Source: Micromonospora yasonensis
Lineage (GTDB): Bacteria > Actinomycetota > Actinomycetes > Mycobacteriales > Micromonosporaceae
Direction: 5' to 3'
Length of the DNA stretch: 43,107 bases
Assembly: GCF_026013475.1 (NCBI RefSeq)
Contig: NZ_JAPDPH010000039.1
Span: 1 to 43,107 of the forward strand
Each line of letters begins with the position of its first letter. Positions within the stretch are counted from its first letter, which is position 1. A program made the translations under genes and the position numbers. The notes beneath the pieces were generated by a model. The model was not told the origin of the DNA. It saw only the letters and a program-made list of their open reading frames with translations, and ran no database searches. Of the stretch, positions 1 to 7,946 are shown in pieces.

Positions 1-450
1 CGCGAGCAGGGGGTGTCCGCGCAGCGCGGGCATCAGGATGAGCGGCCGGCCCACCTGCAGCATCACGTACGGCACCACGAATGCCAACCCGCGGCCGATG
101 AACGCGGACGGCAGCGACGACGACATGACCAGCAGCCCGAACGCGCTGGCCAGCACGATCCATTGGATCTTGGGGCGGCGTGGGTCGAACCAGCTGGTGA
201 TGTGCGCTGTCGTGATCCACAACCAGATCAGCGGCAGCGCCAGCACGAGCATGTAGGCCATCGCCCGCCACCGGACGATAACGTCATCGCTGACCAGGTC
301 CCGCGCGACCCGGCTGACCACCCCGGCCAGGGCGAACACCAACACCAGGTCGACGAACAGTTCCAGAAAGTTGGCCTGCCGCACGTCCTCACGACGTTGT
401 AACAAGTCCTGACCCGGTCCACCGCCTTCCCGCAGTCCCATACCGCTCAT
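1..450 (-). CDS. LtrA-family membrane protein (partial, N-terminal 150 codons)
   Basis: The reverse strand reads without a stop from an ATG at 450 to the window edge, so the C-terminal part lies outside. After a short polar N-terminus the protein has the LtrA ('low temperature requirement A') opening, REDVRQANFLELFVDLVLVF, then hydrophobic helices separated by short charged loops (for example ITSWFDPRRPK). Full-length members are about 380-420 residues with 10-12 membrane helices; their biochemical role is unknown. A second ATG three codons downstream is an alternative start. The gene is divergent from the YeiH-type gene, with about 190 bp between them that shows no clear motif. The family call is good; no function is proposed. 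Confidence 0.8.
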   Translation of the reverse strand, partial: MSGMGLREGGGPGQDLLQRREDVRQANFLELFVDLVLVFALAGVVSRVARDLVSDDVIVRWRAMAYMLVLALPLIWLWITTAHITSWFDPRRPKIQWIVLASAFGLLVMSSSLPSAFIGRGLAFVVPYVMLQVGRPLILMPALRGHPLLA

Positions 451-640
451 AGTCGCCGGGCATCACCTCGGCTCACCGCGGGTTTGACGTCATACACCCC
501 AGAAGGAAGCCGTCACCGGCGACCGCCGGCTGAGACCGGATACCTCCTGGCTTGGCATCTCTCAGCGGGTCACTTCAGTGCCCGCCGGGATGGCGGCCAA
601 GCCGGCCAGTGGGCCGGAACAGTGGCGAATTCGGTCATAG

Positions 641-1735
641 GTGCTGCCTATGACGGTGGTCCGGGAATGTTCGCTACCGGGGGGTGCCGCGCAGGCGAAG
701 CCTGGAATCGTGATCGTTCTTGCTGACGTGCGCACCCGCCGCCGCGTACCCGTCCAGGCTGCCGGGCTCGGCGCGGCGGTGTTGCTGGGACTCGCCGCGG
801 CGGTTGCCGGCACGCTGGTCCCCGTGGTCGGTGCGCCCGTCTTCGCCGTTGTCGTCGGGGTCTTGGTGAGCCCGCTGGCGCGGCGCCGGTCCGAGGCGCT
901 GAAGCCGGGGCTGAGCCTGGCCAAGGGTCTGCTGCTGCAGTTGTCGGTCGTGCTTCTCGGCGCTCAGCTGTCGCTCGACGAGGTGCTGTCGGTGAGCGCG
1001 GGGTCGTTGCCGGTCATGCTGGGCACGCTCGGGGTGTGCCTGCTGTTGGCCTGGTTGGTGGGCCGGCGGCTCGGTGTTCCCCGCGATCTGCGCACGTTGA
1101 TTGGTGTCGGCACCGGTATCTGCGGCGCGTCCGCCATCGCGGCCACGGCACCGGCGATTCGGGCGAAGAGTAACGACGTGGCGTACGCGATCTCGACGAT
1201 CTTCCTCTTCAACGTCGCCGCCGTCCTGATCTTTCCGCCGCTCGGGCACGCGCTGCGGTTGAGCGCGCACGCGTTCGGGCTCTTCGCCGGCACCGCCGTC
1301 AACGACACCAGTTCGGTGGTGGCCGCCGCTGGCGCCTACGGCCAGGACGCCGTCGAATACGCCGTCGTCGTCAAGCTCGCCCGCACCCTGATGATCATTC
1401 CAATCGTCCTCGTCCTCACCACCCTGACCCGCCGCCGCGCGCACCTGCCGGAGGCGTCGAAGGCCCGACTCGCGGCCACCCTCGTGCCCTGGTTCCTGGT
1501 CGCATTCCTCGCCGTGGCCGCGCTGAACACCGGTGGGCTCATTCCCGCCGCCGCCCAGGCCGCTCTGCACCAGGTGGCGCTGTTGTTCATCGCGATCGCC
1601 CTCGCCGCCGTCGGCCTCTCCACCGACGTGGCCGCCCTCCGCCGCGCCGGTGCCCGGCCGCTGCTGCTCGGCCTGATCCTCTGGGTCGCGGTCAGCTCGA
1701 CCAGCCTGGGTCTGCAATACCTGCTGGACAGGTGA
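641..1735 (+). CDS. YeiH-type putative sulfate/sulfite exporter (UPF0324)
   Basis: Polytopic inner-membrane protein of the YeiH/UPF0324 family, whose members are annotated as putative sulfate or sulfite exporters. Family landmarks are present: GTGICGASAIAATAPAIRAK followed by ISTIFLFNVAAVLIFPPLG, and later FGLFAGTAVNDTSSVVAA with AVVVKLARTLMIIPIV. About ten hydrophobic segments span the protein. The start is uncertain: the frame opens with GTG at 641 and has ATG at 650, but the first membrane segment begins near VQAAGLGAAVL, so GTG at 710 or 728 would give a more typical N-terminus; no strong ribosome site separates them. A LysR regulator follows 51 bp downstream on the same strand, echoing the yeiE-yeiH pairing of enterobacteria, where YeiE has been tied to sulfite tolerance. 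Sulfite export is inferred from family and context. Confidence 0.85.
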   Translation: MLPMTVVRECSLPGGAAQAKPGIVIVLADVRTRRRVPVQAAGLGAAVLLGLAAAVAGTLVPVVGAPVFAVVVGVLVSPLARRRSEALKPGLSLAKGLLLQLSVVLLGAQLSLDEVLSVSAGSLPVMLGTLGVCLLLAWLVGRRLGVPRDLRTLIGVGTGICGASAIAATAPAIRAKSNDVAYAISTIFLFNVAAVLIFPPLGHALRLSAHAFGLFAGTAVNDTSSVVAAAGAYGQDAVEYAVVVKLARTLMIIPIVLVLTTLTRRRAHLPEASKARLAATLVPWFLVAFLAVAALNTGGLIPAAAQAALHQVALLFIAIALAAVGLSTDVAALRRAGARPLLLGLILWVAVSSTSLGLQYLLDR

Positions 1736-1786
1736 CGAGGCACGGGACGGGTCGAACACCCAAGCGTCTGTGACAGACTGCGCGGG

Positions 1787-2710
1787 ATGCCACTGCCGCC
1801 CTGGATAAGCGATCTGCCGGCGCTCGACCTGCTGCTGTCCGTCGCCGAGACGGGAAGCGTCGGGCGCGCGGCGCGGGCGCACGGGATCACCCAGCCCAGC
1901 GCCAGCGCGCGGCTTGCGAAGCTGGAGCGCCGGCTGGGCGTACCGCTGCTGGTGCGGTCGCGACGCGGAAGCCTTCTCACGCCCGCCGGCGAGGCGGTCG
2001 TCACCTGGTCGCGCAACGTCATCGACGCCGCGCAGAACCTCGCCGACGGAGTTCTGACGCTGCGCGCCGACCGGCAGGCGCGGCTGCGTATCTCGGCGAG
2101 CCTCACCGTGGCCGAGTACCTGCTGCCGGCCTGGCTGCTGAGCCTGCGCCGCACCCATCCCGAGCTGGGCATTTCGGCTGACGTCGCGAACAGCCACGGC
2201 GTGGTCGAGGCCGTCCGCTCGGGCGCGGTAGACCTTGGGTTCGTCGAATCACCCGACATCCCTGCCGACCTGAGTGCCCGCATCGTGGGCGACGACCGGC
2301 TCGCCTTGGTCGTCGCCGCCAGTTATCCGCTCGCCGCGCACGCCTGGCGCGGACTGCGGCCGACCGACCTCGCCGATCAGCCCCTGCTGCTGCGTGAACC
2401 GGGCTCCGGCACCCGCGACACGTTCCTGAACGCGATCGAGCATGCCCTCGGCTTCGCGCCGTCGCTGCCGCACGCCATCAGCCTCGGCTCGACCACCACG
2501 ATCCTTTCCACGGTCCGCGCCGGTGGTGGCGTCGGTGTGATCAGCGCGCGCGCAGCCGCGCCCGCCGTCGCCGCGGGAGAACTGGTCGAGCTTCGGGTCG
2601 AGGGCCTCCCGCTGACCCGCCCGCTGCACGCCCTCTGGCTGGGCCGTACCCCGACCGCCCTCGCGGCGGAACTGTTGGCGATCGCCGCCGCTCCTTCCGC
2701 AGGGCGATAG
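1787..2710 (+). CDS. LysR-family transcriptional regulator next to yeiH
   Basis: A 307-residue LysR-type regulator of normal length. The N-terminal winged helix-turn-helix is clear (LLLSVAETGSVGRAARAHGI, then QPSASARLAKLERRLGVPLL and RRGSLLTPAGEAVV). The rest is a periplasmic-binding-protein-like effector domain, with LRISASLTVAEYLLPAWL starting lobe 1 and TTTILSTVRAGGGVGVIS in lobe 2. It lies 51 bp after the YeiH-type gene on the same strand, so it probably controls that gene and may respond to sulfite or a related oxyanion, as proposed for YeiE. The effector is inferred. A degraded homologue of the same gene pair sits at 19,528-20,294. Confidence 0.9.
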   Translation: MPLPPWISDLPALDLLLSVAETGSVGRAARAHGITQPSASARLAKLERRLGVPLLVRSRRGSLLTPAGEAVVTWSRNVIDAAQNLADGVLTLRADRQARLRISASLTVAEYLLPAWLLSLRRTHPELGISADVANSHGVVEAVRSGAVDLGFVESPDIPADLSARIVGDDRLALVVAASYPLAAHAWRGLRPTDLADQPLLLREPGSGTRDTFLNAIEHALGFAPSLPHAISLGSTTTILSTVRAGGGVGVISARAAAPAVAAGELVELRVEGLPLTRPLHALWLGRTPTALAAELLAIAAAPSAGR

Positions 2711-2769
2711 CAGTTCCGGTGATCTTCCCGGCAGGATGGGTGTCCGGTCCGCGGGGCTGGCTCACGGCG

Positions 2770-2810
2770 GCGGGGTGGTGCGGCCGGCCTGCCGGCGGGC
2801 ACCACCCCGC
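2770..2810. terminator. Hairpin between convergent genes
   Basis: Perfect 12-bp inverted repeat, GCGGGGTGGTGC (2770-2781) with GCACCACCCCGC (2799-2810), around a 17-nt GC-rich loop. It lies 60 bp after the LysR stop and 26 bp after the stop of the convergent metallopeptidase, so it can serve both directions. There is no T-run, which is usual in actinobacteria. Confidence 0.7.
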
Positions 2811-2835
2811 ATCCGGGATCTGGTAGTCGGTCAGT

Positions 2836-5800
2836 TCACTTGGTGTCGGTCGCGGTGAGGGTGAACGGGACCGCGGCGCCCAGCCACAGCTGGGTGAGGA
2901 TGTATCGGGTTCCGCTGGGGATCGTGCCGGACTCGTCCGCGGCCGAGGAGGCCGCTGAACCGAGCAGGGTGCACGACTCGTCGTAGAAGTACAGGTCGAA
3001 GTCGTACGGGGCAACGCTGTCGCTGCTCACGTGCACCTCGTGGGCGCCGTCGCCGAAGCTGTCCGGCAACTGGGTGACCCAGCCGTCCGCGCCCTGCGCC
3101 GGCGCCGCCGGCACCGCACAGGCCGTCTTGAACGCCGTGGCCGTGACGCCGGTGGCGTCGTCGGCCGTCCCGGTGGACGGGTTTCCGGTGACGATCACCC
3201 CGGCCTCGGTCACCGGCGCGTCCGGCGGTGACGGCGGCAGCGGCTCGACCCCGGTCGCGGCCGGTGAGAAGACCTGCAGCTCGGCGGTCTGCACGTCCGT
3301 CTTGGTCTCGCCGAGCGCGGTGTCGGCCCAGAACCGCACGTACTGCGCCTGCACCGGCTTCGGCAGGGTGAACTGCTTGTAGTGCAGGTCAGGCGCGGTC
3401 GGCCGAGGCGTCTGGTAGCTGAAGGCGTCGGCCTTGGTCAGGGCGGTCTGCCAGGTCGTCCCGTCGGTGGAGATCTGCAGCGTGAACCCGCGCAGGCCCT
3501 CGAATCGGGCGGTGGTGAATGCGCTGACCTGGATCGACGAGATCTGGGCCGGGGCGGCCAGTTTGATCACGGCGTTGCCGGTGCCCGGGGCGGTCTTCCA
3601 GCTGCTGGCCTCGGTGTCGTCGATCAGGCGGGCGGCGCCCGTCGTGGTGGCGGAGACGACGGTGGCGCCGTTGGCGGCCGAGGCCAGGTTGGGCGCGAGG
3701 GCGAACCGCAACGCCGAGGTCTTGCCGGCGGTGACCTTGACGCCGGGGAAGGTCCGGGCCCCGAAGCCGTCGGCCGCGATTGTCACCGGGTAGGTGCCGG
3801 CGGCCACCGGCGCGGAGAACCCGCCGTCCGTCGACGAGGTCCGCAGCGGCGTGACCCTGGCTTCGAACACGCCGAGCATGACGCGCGCGCCGGGGATGGG
3901 TCTGCCGGTGGCGGCGTTGACGACGGTGCCGGTCAGGGTGCCGTTGCGGGCCGGGTTCGGGTGCTCGTAGGAGGGGATGGGGTCGGTGTCGTCGCCGCCG
4001 TCACTGACGGCGTGCAGGCCCAGGCCCCGCTTGGCGAACGCGCCGTACACGACCTCCACGAGCGCGGCGTAGTCGGAGCGGCTGTGGTAGCGGTTGTCCA
4101 GGGCGGTGCGGATGGCGTCGCGCATGTCGATGAACGACGGGTCCGCCGGGGACAGCGGCATCGCGTCGGTGATCAGCCGTGCCGCGATCTCACCGCCGAT
4201 GGCCTCCCCGTACCGGGCGACGAGGGCCTTGCGCATGTCCCACACGATGGCGGTCCAGATCTCCCCGTCGGAGTGGACCTCTGGGCCACCGAGGTCGTAT
4301 CCGATGTCGCCGTAGCTGGTGGGGTTCTGGTCGTAGCTCCAATTGCGGATGCCGCGCTCGGTGTTGCCGGTGGCGTGTTGGCCGACCACGGCCGTGGTGG
4401 CGAGCTGGTTGCCGTAGAGGTAGTTCAACGCGTACCAGTCGCCCCAGCCCTCGCCCATCGAGCCGGACTGGTGGGTGTTGAGGGCGTTGTCCTCGCCGCT
4501 GACGTACCGGTTGGACAGCCCGTGCGCATACTCGTGCTCGATGACGGAGGCGTCGAAGTTGCCGTCGGAGTACGGCCCTTCGAAGCTGTCGTTGATCGGC
4601 TCCCACAGGAACATGCCGCTCCAGGCGGGGATGCCGTCGGGGAGGGTGAGCATGTAGGCGTTGTCTCGGCCGGTGTAGGTGGGCGCGCCACCGGTGGCCG
4701 CCCCGGCGTGGACCAGACCCAGCACCGGGTCGCCGCCCTGCCCGCCATGGCCGCCGTTGTTGACCTGGAAGTTGCCGGCGGACTCGGTGAAGCCCAGCGC
4801 CCGGAACTCGTCGTGGATCCGGTTGTGGTGCCAGAACAGGTTCGTCGCCGCCGGATCGAGATCCGACAGGTAGGCCGGCGGCACGGACTGGCCCTTGCTG
4901 CGCGCCCAGTTCGCGGCGTACGCGTAGTTGAACTGCCCGGTGAGGCTCACCGGCCGCGGCCCCTGGTCGGCGGGGACCAGGAAGTTCGAGTAGTTGGCGT
5001 AGGTGTTGGCGTTGTTGCCGGCCGTCGTCGGGCCCGCCAGGCCCACCAGCCCGGTCGGATCGACGTAACCCGAGCGAGACTGGGCGGTCGGCCCGAACGA
5101 CTTGACCACCGGGGCGCCGCCGGCCGGAGCACCCGGGTAGTTCTCGTAGACGGTGCCTTCGGCGTCGTGCGCCACCAGGGACGCCTGGTACAACGTTTCC
5201 CCGGTCGCCGCGTCGACGACGGTGTCCCACGCCTCGTCAAGGGCCTTGATGAACAGCACCCGGTAGGCGGGCCGGGCGCCGTCCCGGGTCGGGAACGTCG
5301 CCTTCTGCACGTAGGACTCGCCGGCGAACGGCCCCTTGGCGAACACCTGGAAGCCGGCGCGGTCGCCGGCCGGCAGAGCGGTGAAGGCCACCCCGGGGGC
5401 GAGTTTGCCCGCCACGTCCTCCAGCACCTTGGCGGCGGAGAGCTTGTGCGTGGCCAGCAGCGCGCCGCTACGGGCTGAATTTCCAGCGTAGGAGAGAACC
5501 TTGCCGTCGCTGGTCACCGCCACGCCGAGGCGGCCACCGCGCACCGCCGGCAGGCCCGCGTACGTCTGCGCGAAGTTCACCACATGCGTTCCGGTACCGA
5601 CGAGCTCGTGGTCGCGTACGACGGCGAGCGACGCGACGTCCGCCGCCGTGAGGTCGAACGCATCACGGTTGACGTCGATGAACGACCGGGCCACCGAGAC
5701 GGGATCTCCCGACCTGGGCCCGGTGAGCCAGCCGCCGTCCTTGCGGATCGTCCGCGGCGTGCCGAACCGTCCGTCCCAACTGACCCGAGTACCGGCACCC

Positions 5801-5991
5801 GCGGCGGCGACCAACTCGCGCGCCGCGCTGACTTGCCCGTCCGTGGGCTGTACGGATGGCCCCGCACGCCGGACATCAAGCCCGTCGACGCCGGGCGAGC
5901 CGACATCGACGACGGCCGAGGCGACAGCAGGGCTGAGTGTGAGAACCAAGGCGAATGCGGCCCCGACCGCGAACGGTCGACGAATACCCAT
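2836..5991 (-). CDS. Secreted M36 (fungalysin) metallopeptidase with accessory C-terminal domains
   Basis: Extracellular zinc endopeptidase of 1051 residues. The ATG at 5991 is chosen because GAGGAG lies 7 nt upstream and a signal peptide follows directly (MGIRRPFAVGAAFALVL..SPAVASA); the frame is open further upstream but without a leader. An FTP-type propeptide covers about residues 45-300. The M36 catalytic domain has HEYAH at 486-490 (zinc ligands and catalytic Glu) and the third ligand E514 in GEGWGDW, followed by SYDQNPTSYGDIGYD. After about residue 700 come a carboxypeptidase-regulatory-like repeat (GTVVNAATGRPIPGARVMLG), an F5/8 type C-like domain, and a final beta-rich domain like pre-peptidase C-terminal domains, which are normally removed on maturation. 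It is a single gene with no operon partner. The role is probably nutritional proteolysis. Confidence 0.93.
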   Translation of the reverse strand: MGIRRPFAVGAAFALVLTLSPAVASAVVDVGSPGVDGLDVRRAGPSVQPTDGQVSAARELVAAAGAGTRVSWDGRFGTPRTIRKDGGWLTGPRSGDPVSVARSFIDVNRDAFDLTAADVASLAVVRDHELVGTGTHVVNFAQTYAGLPAVRGGRLGVAVTSDGKVLSYAGNSARSGALLATHKLSAAKVLEDVAGKLAPGVAFTALPAGDRAGFQVFAKGPFAGESYVQKATFPTRDGARPAYRVLFIKALDEAWDTVVDAATGETLYQASLVAHDAEGTVYENYPGAPAGGAPVVKSFGPTAQSRSGYVDPTGLVGLAGPTTAGNNANTYANYSNFLVPADQGPRPVSLTGQFNYAYAANWARSKGQSVPPAYLSDLDPAATNLFWHHNRIHDEFRALGFTESAGNFQVNNGGHGGQGGDPVLGLVHAGAATGGAPTYTGRDNAYMLTLPDGIPAWSGMFLWEPINDSFEGPYSDGNFDASVIEHEYAHGLSNRYVSGEDNALNTHQSGSMGEGWGDWYALNYLYGNQLATTAVVGQHATGNTERGIRNWSYDQNPTSYGDIGYDLGGPEVHSDGEIWTAIVWDMRKALVARYGEAIGGEIAARLITDAMPLSPADPSFIDMRDAIRTALDNRYHSRSDYAALVEVVYGAFAKRGLGLHAVSDGGDDTDPIPSYEHPNPARNGTLTGTVVNAATGRPIPGARVMLGVFEARVTPLRTSSTDGGFSAPVAAGTYPVTIAADGFGARTFPGVKVTAGKTSALRFALAPNLASAANGATVVSATTTGAARLIDDTEASSWKTAPGTGNAVIKLAAPAQISSIQVSAFTTARFEGLRGFTLQISTDGTTWQTALTKADAFSYQTPRPTAPDLHYKQFTLPKPVQAQYVRFWADTALGETKTDVQTAELQVFSPAATGVEPLPPSPPDAPVTEAGVIVTGNPSTGTADDATGVTATAFKTACAVPAAPAQGADGWVTQLPDSFGDGAHEVHVSSDSVAPYDFDLYFYDESCTLLGSAASSAADESGTIPSGTRYILTQLWLGAAVPFTLTATDTK

Positions 5992-6179
5992 CAAGACTCC
6001 TCTGCGGGTCTGAACATGCCTGCGCCCGTGCCGGTGCTGGTTGCCTGTCGCACTGCACATCGGCGGGGACAGCCGCATCGCAACAAGGACGGCACGCGGG
6101 GGCTCGTCGTGCGCGATTACCTGTCGGCAGGCCGCTGGAAGGGACCTCGGGCATGATCACCTCGGGATCGCTATTCATC

Positions 6180-6194
6180 CATACGGTATGTATG
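6180..6194. promoter_or_regulatory. AT-rich inverted repeat upstream of the sulfur-transport operon
   Basis: CATAC (6180-6184) and GTATG (6190-6194) are inverted around GGTAT, and ATAC-G-GTAT (6181-6189) is itself a palindrome. It is an AT-rich island in a GC-rich region, about 80 bp upstream of the first gene of the YeeE operon. It could be an operator for a sulfur-responsive repressor or a core promoter element; no regulator in the window can be tied to it. Confidence 0.3.
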
Positions 6195-6273
6195 CTCGCT
6201 GACCGAGACCTACCCCTCCAACTCATGCCATCCCGCCCAATCGTCCCGGTGAGGCTGGCCAGATCGGAGTGAC

Positions 6274-6714
6274 ATGGGCTGCTTACACGCTCGGGAGTGC
6301 CCCCTCTTCCCCCTGCTCAACGCAAGCCTGCGCGACTGGCGTAACTACTACTGCGACAGTGCGGAGGGCTGGCGGACTTGTGCTCGGTACGAGCTGTCCC
6401 GGACGGGCCAGCTCGTACCGATCACGCTCCTGCCGAATGGAGCCGACGCGATATATCTGGGACGCATACCCGCCGGTGACGGGCCGGACACGGCAAGCCA
6501 GACACCCCCGTCACGGCTCGATCCGGCGGTTTCGCAGCAGTTCGAGCCGGCGCCGGCCCGGGAGCCCAACCCGGCACCGGCAGCCGCCCAAGGCTTCAAC
6601 ACCGGGTCACCCGCACACGGCCCGCACCCCACCGGAACCGCATCGACCCCACCCGCGCCTCGACGGGCCCGTTGGTGGGCCCGACTCGCAGAATGGATTG
6701 AAGGTCCCGCATGA
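6274..6714 (+). CDS. Small Cys-containing protein of unknown function, coupled to YeeE genes
   Basis: 146 residues. Residues 1-65 look folded, with four cysteines at 3, 9, 27 and 36 ([23 protein letters not shown]) and a conserved-looking strand [18 protein letters not shown]. Residues 70-128 are Pro/Ala-rich and probably disordered, ending in a Trp/Arg-rich amphipathic tail ([15 protein letters not shown]). Its stop overlaps the start of the first YeeE half by 4 nt (ATGA), so the two are translationally coupled. The four cysteines suggest metal binding, a redox role, or carriage of sulfane sulfur to or from the transporter; this is inference. I do not recognise a named family. Confidence 0.7.
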   Translation: MGCLHARECPLFPLLNASLRDWRNYYCDSAEGWRTCARYELSRTGQLVPITLLPNGADAIYLGRIPAGDGPDTASQTPPSRLDPAVSQQFEPAPAREPNPAPAAAQGFNTGSPAHGPHPTGTASTPPAPRRARWWARLAEWIEGPA

Positions 6715-7367
6715 CTGAATACTGGCCCTGGTGGGCGGGGGCTGCCGGACTCGCCCTCACCACCATCAACTACGCCGTCACGACCGATCGATCCTTCGGG
6801 GTGTCCGGGGCGTGGGACCGCGTGCTGCACTGGCGCGCTGAACGCCGTGTCGAACGAGTGAACGCCCAGTTCGCTGACGAACGTGTCCTCATCGAGGCTC
6901 TCGCCGTAGCCACCGCCGACCAGTTCGGAGCCGGTTCGGCTGCACCTGCCGCGCGTCCCGCTCCGCACGGCGACGCGCGGGCTCCGGGACAGGACGTGCC
7001 ACCGCCAGCGGCGGGGAGTTCCTCAATGGCGAGGCTGCTCCCGGCGCCCTTGGTCAGCCAGGTCGCCCTGCTCCTGTCGGTCTTCGTCGGCGGGTGGGTA
7101 GCGGCGGCTACCGCCGGCCGATTCCAGCTCCGGCTCGACATGGGCGACGCCTTCAGCCAGATCGTGACCGACAAACCGATCGCGATGATCGGCGCGCTGT
7201 TCGTCGGCGGTGTACTCGTCGGCTTCGGCACCCGTCTCGCCGGAGGATGCAGCAGCGGTCACGGGCTCAATGGCTGTGGCCGGCTACAGCCGGTCAGCAT
7301 CGTCGCGACTGCCGTCTTCTTCGGCACCGGCGTCCTCGTGTCGTTCCTGCTGTGGAAGGTGATCTGA
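6711..7367 (+). CDS. YeeE/YedE-type sulfur transporter, first half
   Basis: 218 residues. It carries the YeeE/YedE (TsuA-like) signature [20 protein letters not shown] near the C-terminus, with membrane segments at about 5-20, 115-135, 160-180 and 195-215. TsuA-family proteins import thiosulfate and pass it along conserved cysteines; here the cysteine sits in GGCSSGHG. A hydrophilic stretch at about residues 45-105 separates the first helix from the rest and is longer than usual. It overlaps the upstream gene by 4 nt and its TGA shares one base with the ATG of the next gene, so the protein is probably made in step with the second half, forming a split transporter. Confidence 0.85.
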   Translation: MTEYWPWWAGAAGLALTTINYAVTTDRSFGVSGAWDRVLHWRAERRVERVNAQFADERVLIEALAVATADQFGAGSAAPAARPAPHGDARAPGQDVPPPAAGSSSMARLLPAPLVSQVALLLSVFVGGWVAAATAGRFQLRLDMGDAFSQIVTDKPIAMIGALFVGGVLVGFGTRLAGGCSSGHGLNGCGRLQPVSIVATAVFFGTGVLVSFLLWKVI

Positions 7368-7783
7368 TGCACACCCGAGGCGCGATACTCGTCGCCAACA
7401 TCATCGCTGGGCTGGCTCTCGGCTACACCGTCGCGAACATCGGGTTCGCTGACTACGCCGAACTGAACCGCATGTTCACCTTCCAGGATCTTCGCATGTT
7501 CCTGGCGTTCGCCGGCGCCGTAGCGATCATCGTCGTGGTGTTCGCCGTGGTGCGCGTCCGCCGCGCCCCGGGGCGCATCCATGCCGGCGTGGTCCCCGGC
7601 GCGGTGCTGTTCGGCACCGGCTGGGCGATCTCGGGTGGCTGTCCGGCGATCCCGATCGTGCAGGTCGCCAGCGGATACCTCCCCGCACTGGTCACGATCG
7701 CCGGCATAGTCGTCGGCATAAGGCTCTGCCGCTGGGCCAACACCAGGTACTTCCACCTCGACAGCGGATCCTGCGAGCGGTAG
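7367..7783 (+). CDS. YeeE/YedE-type sulfur transporter, second half
   Basis: 138 residues with four hydrophobic segments. The YeeE half-motif is GTGWAISGGCPAIPIVQVAS, which carries the second conserved cysteine; the N-terminus (NIIAGLALGYTVANIGFADY) is the usual first helix. It starts in the TGATG overlap with the first half and ends the operon; a 13-bp hairpin follows. Together the two halves should build one thiosulfate- or sulfur-compound permease in the cytoplasmic membrane. The substrate is inferred from family only. Confidence 0.85.
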   Translation: MHTRGAILVANIIAGLALGYTVANIGFADYAELNRMFTFQDLRMFLAFAGAVAIIVVVFAVVRVRRAPGRIHAGVVPGAVLFGTGWAISGGCPAIPIVQVASGYLPALVTIAGIVVGIRLCRWANTRYFHLDSGSCER

Positions 7784-7835
7784 CCGATCGCGAGGGTGGT
7801 TGGGCGCGTCGAGCGCAGGCGACGTGCAGCCGACC

Positions 7836-7883
7836 GGCCTGGGCACAGCACCTGCGGCGCACACATCCGGCTGTGCCCAGGCC
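7836..7883. terminator. Hairpin between the YeeE operon and phoD
   Basis: Perfect 13-bp stem: GGCCTGGGCACAG at 7836-7848 pairs with CTGTGCCCAGGCC at 7871-7883, with a 22-nt loop. It lies between two convergent genes (stops at 7783 and 7947), so it can terminate both. Confidence 0.65.
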
Positions 7884-7946
7884 TTCGGACCGGCAAGGTT
7901 CTACAGTCAGGCGGCGAAGGCCAACCCGAGCGGCGCCCTGTCTCAG

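Noticed and set aside
3382..5478. A 698-codon open frame on the plus strand inside the metallopeptidase
   Set aside because: Low-complexity Gly/Val/Arg-rich translation with no family features; the minus strand carries HEYAH and the propeptide.
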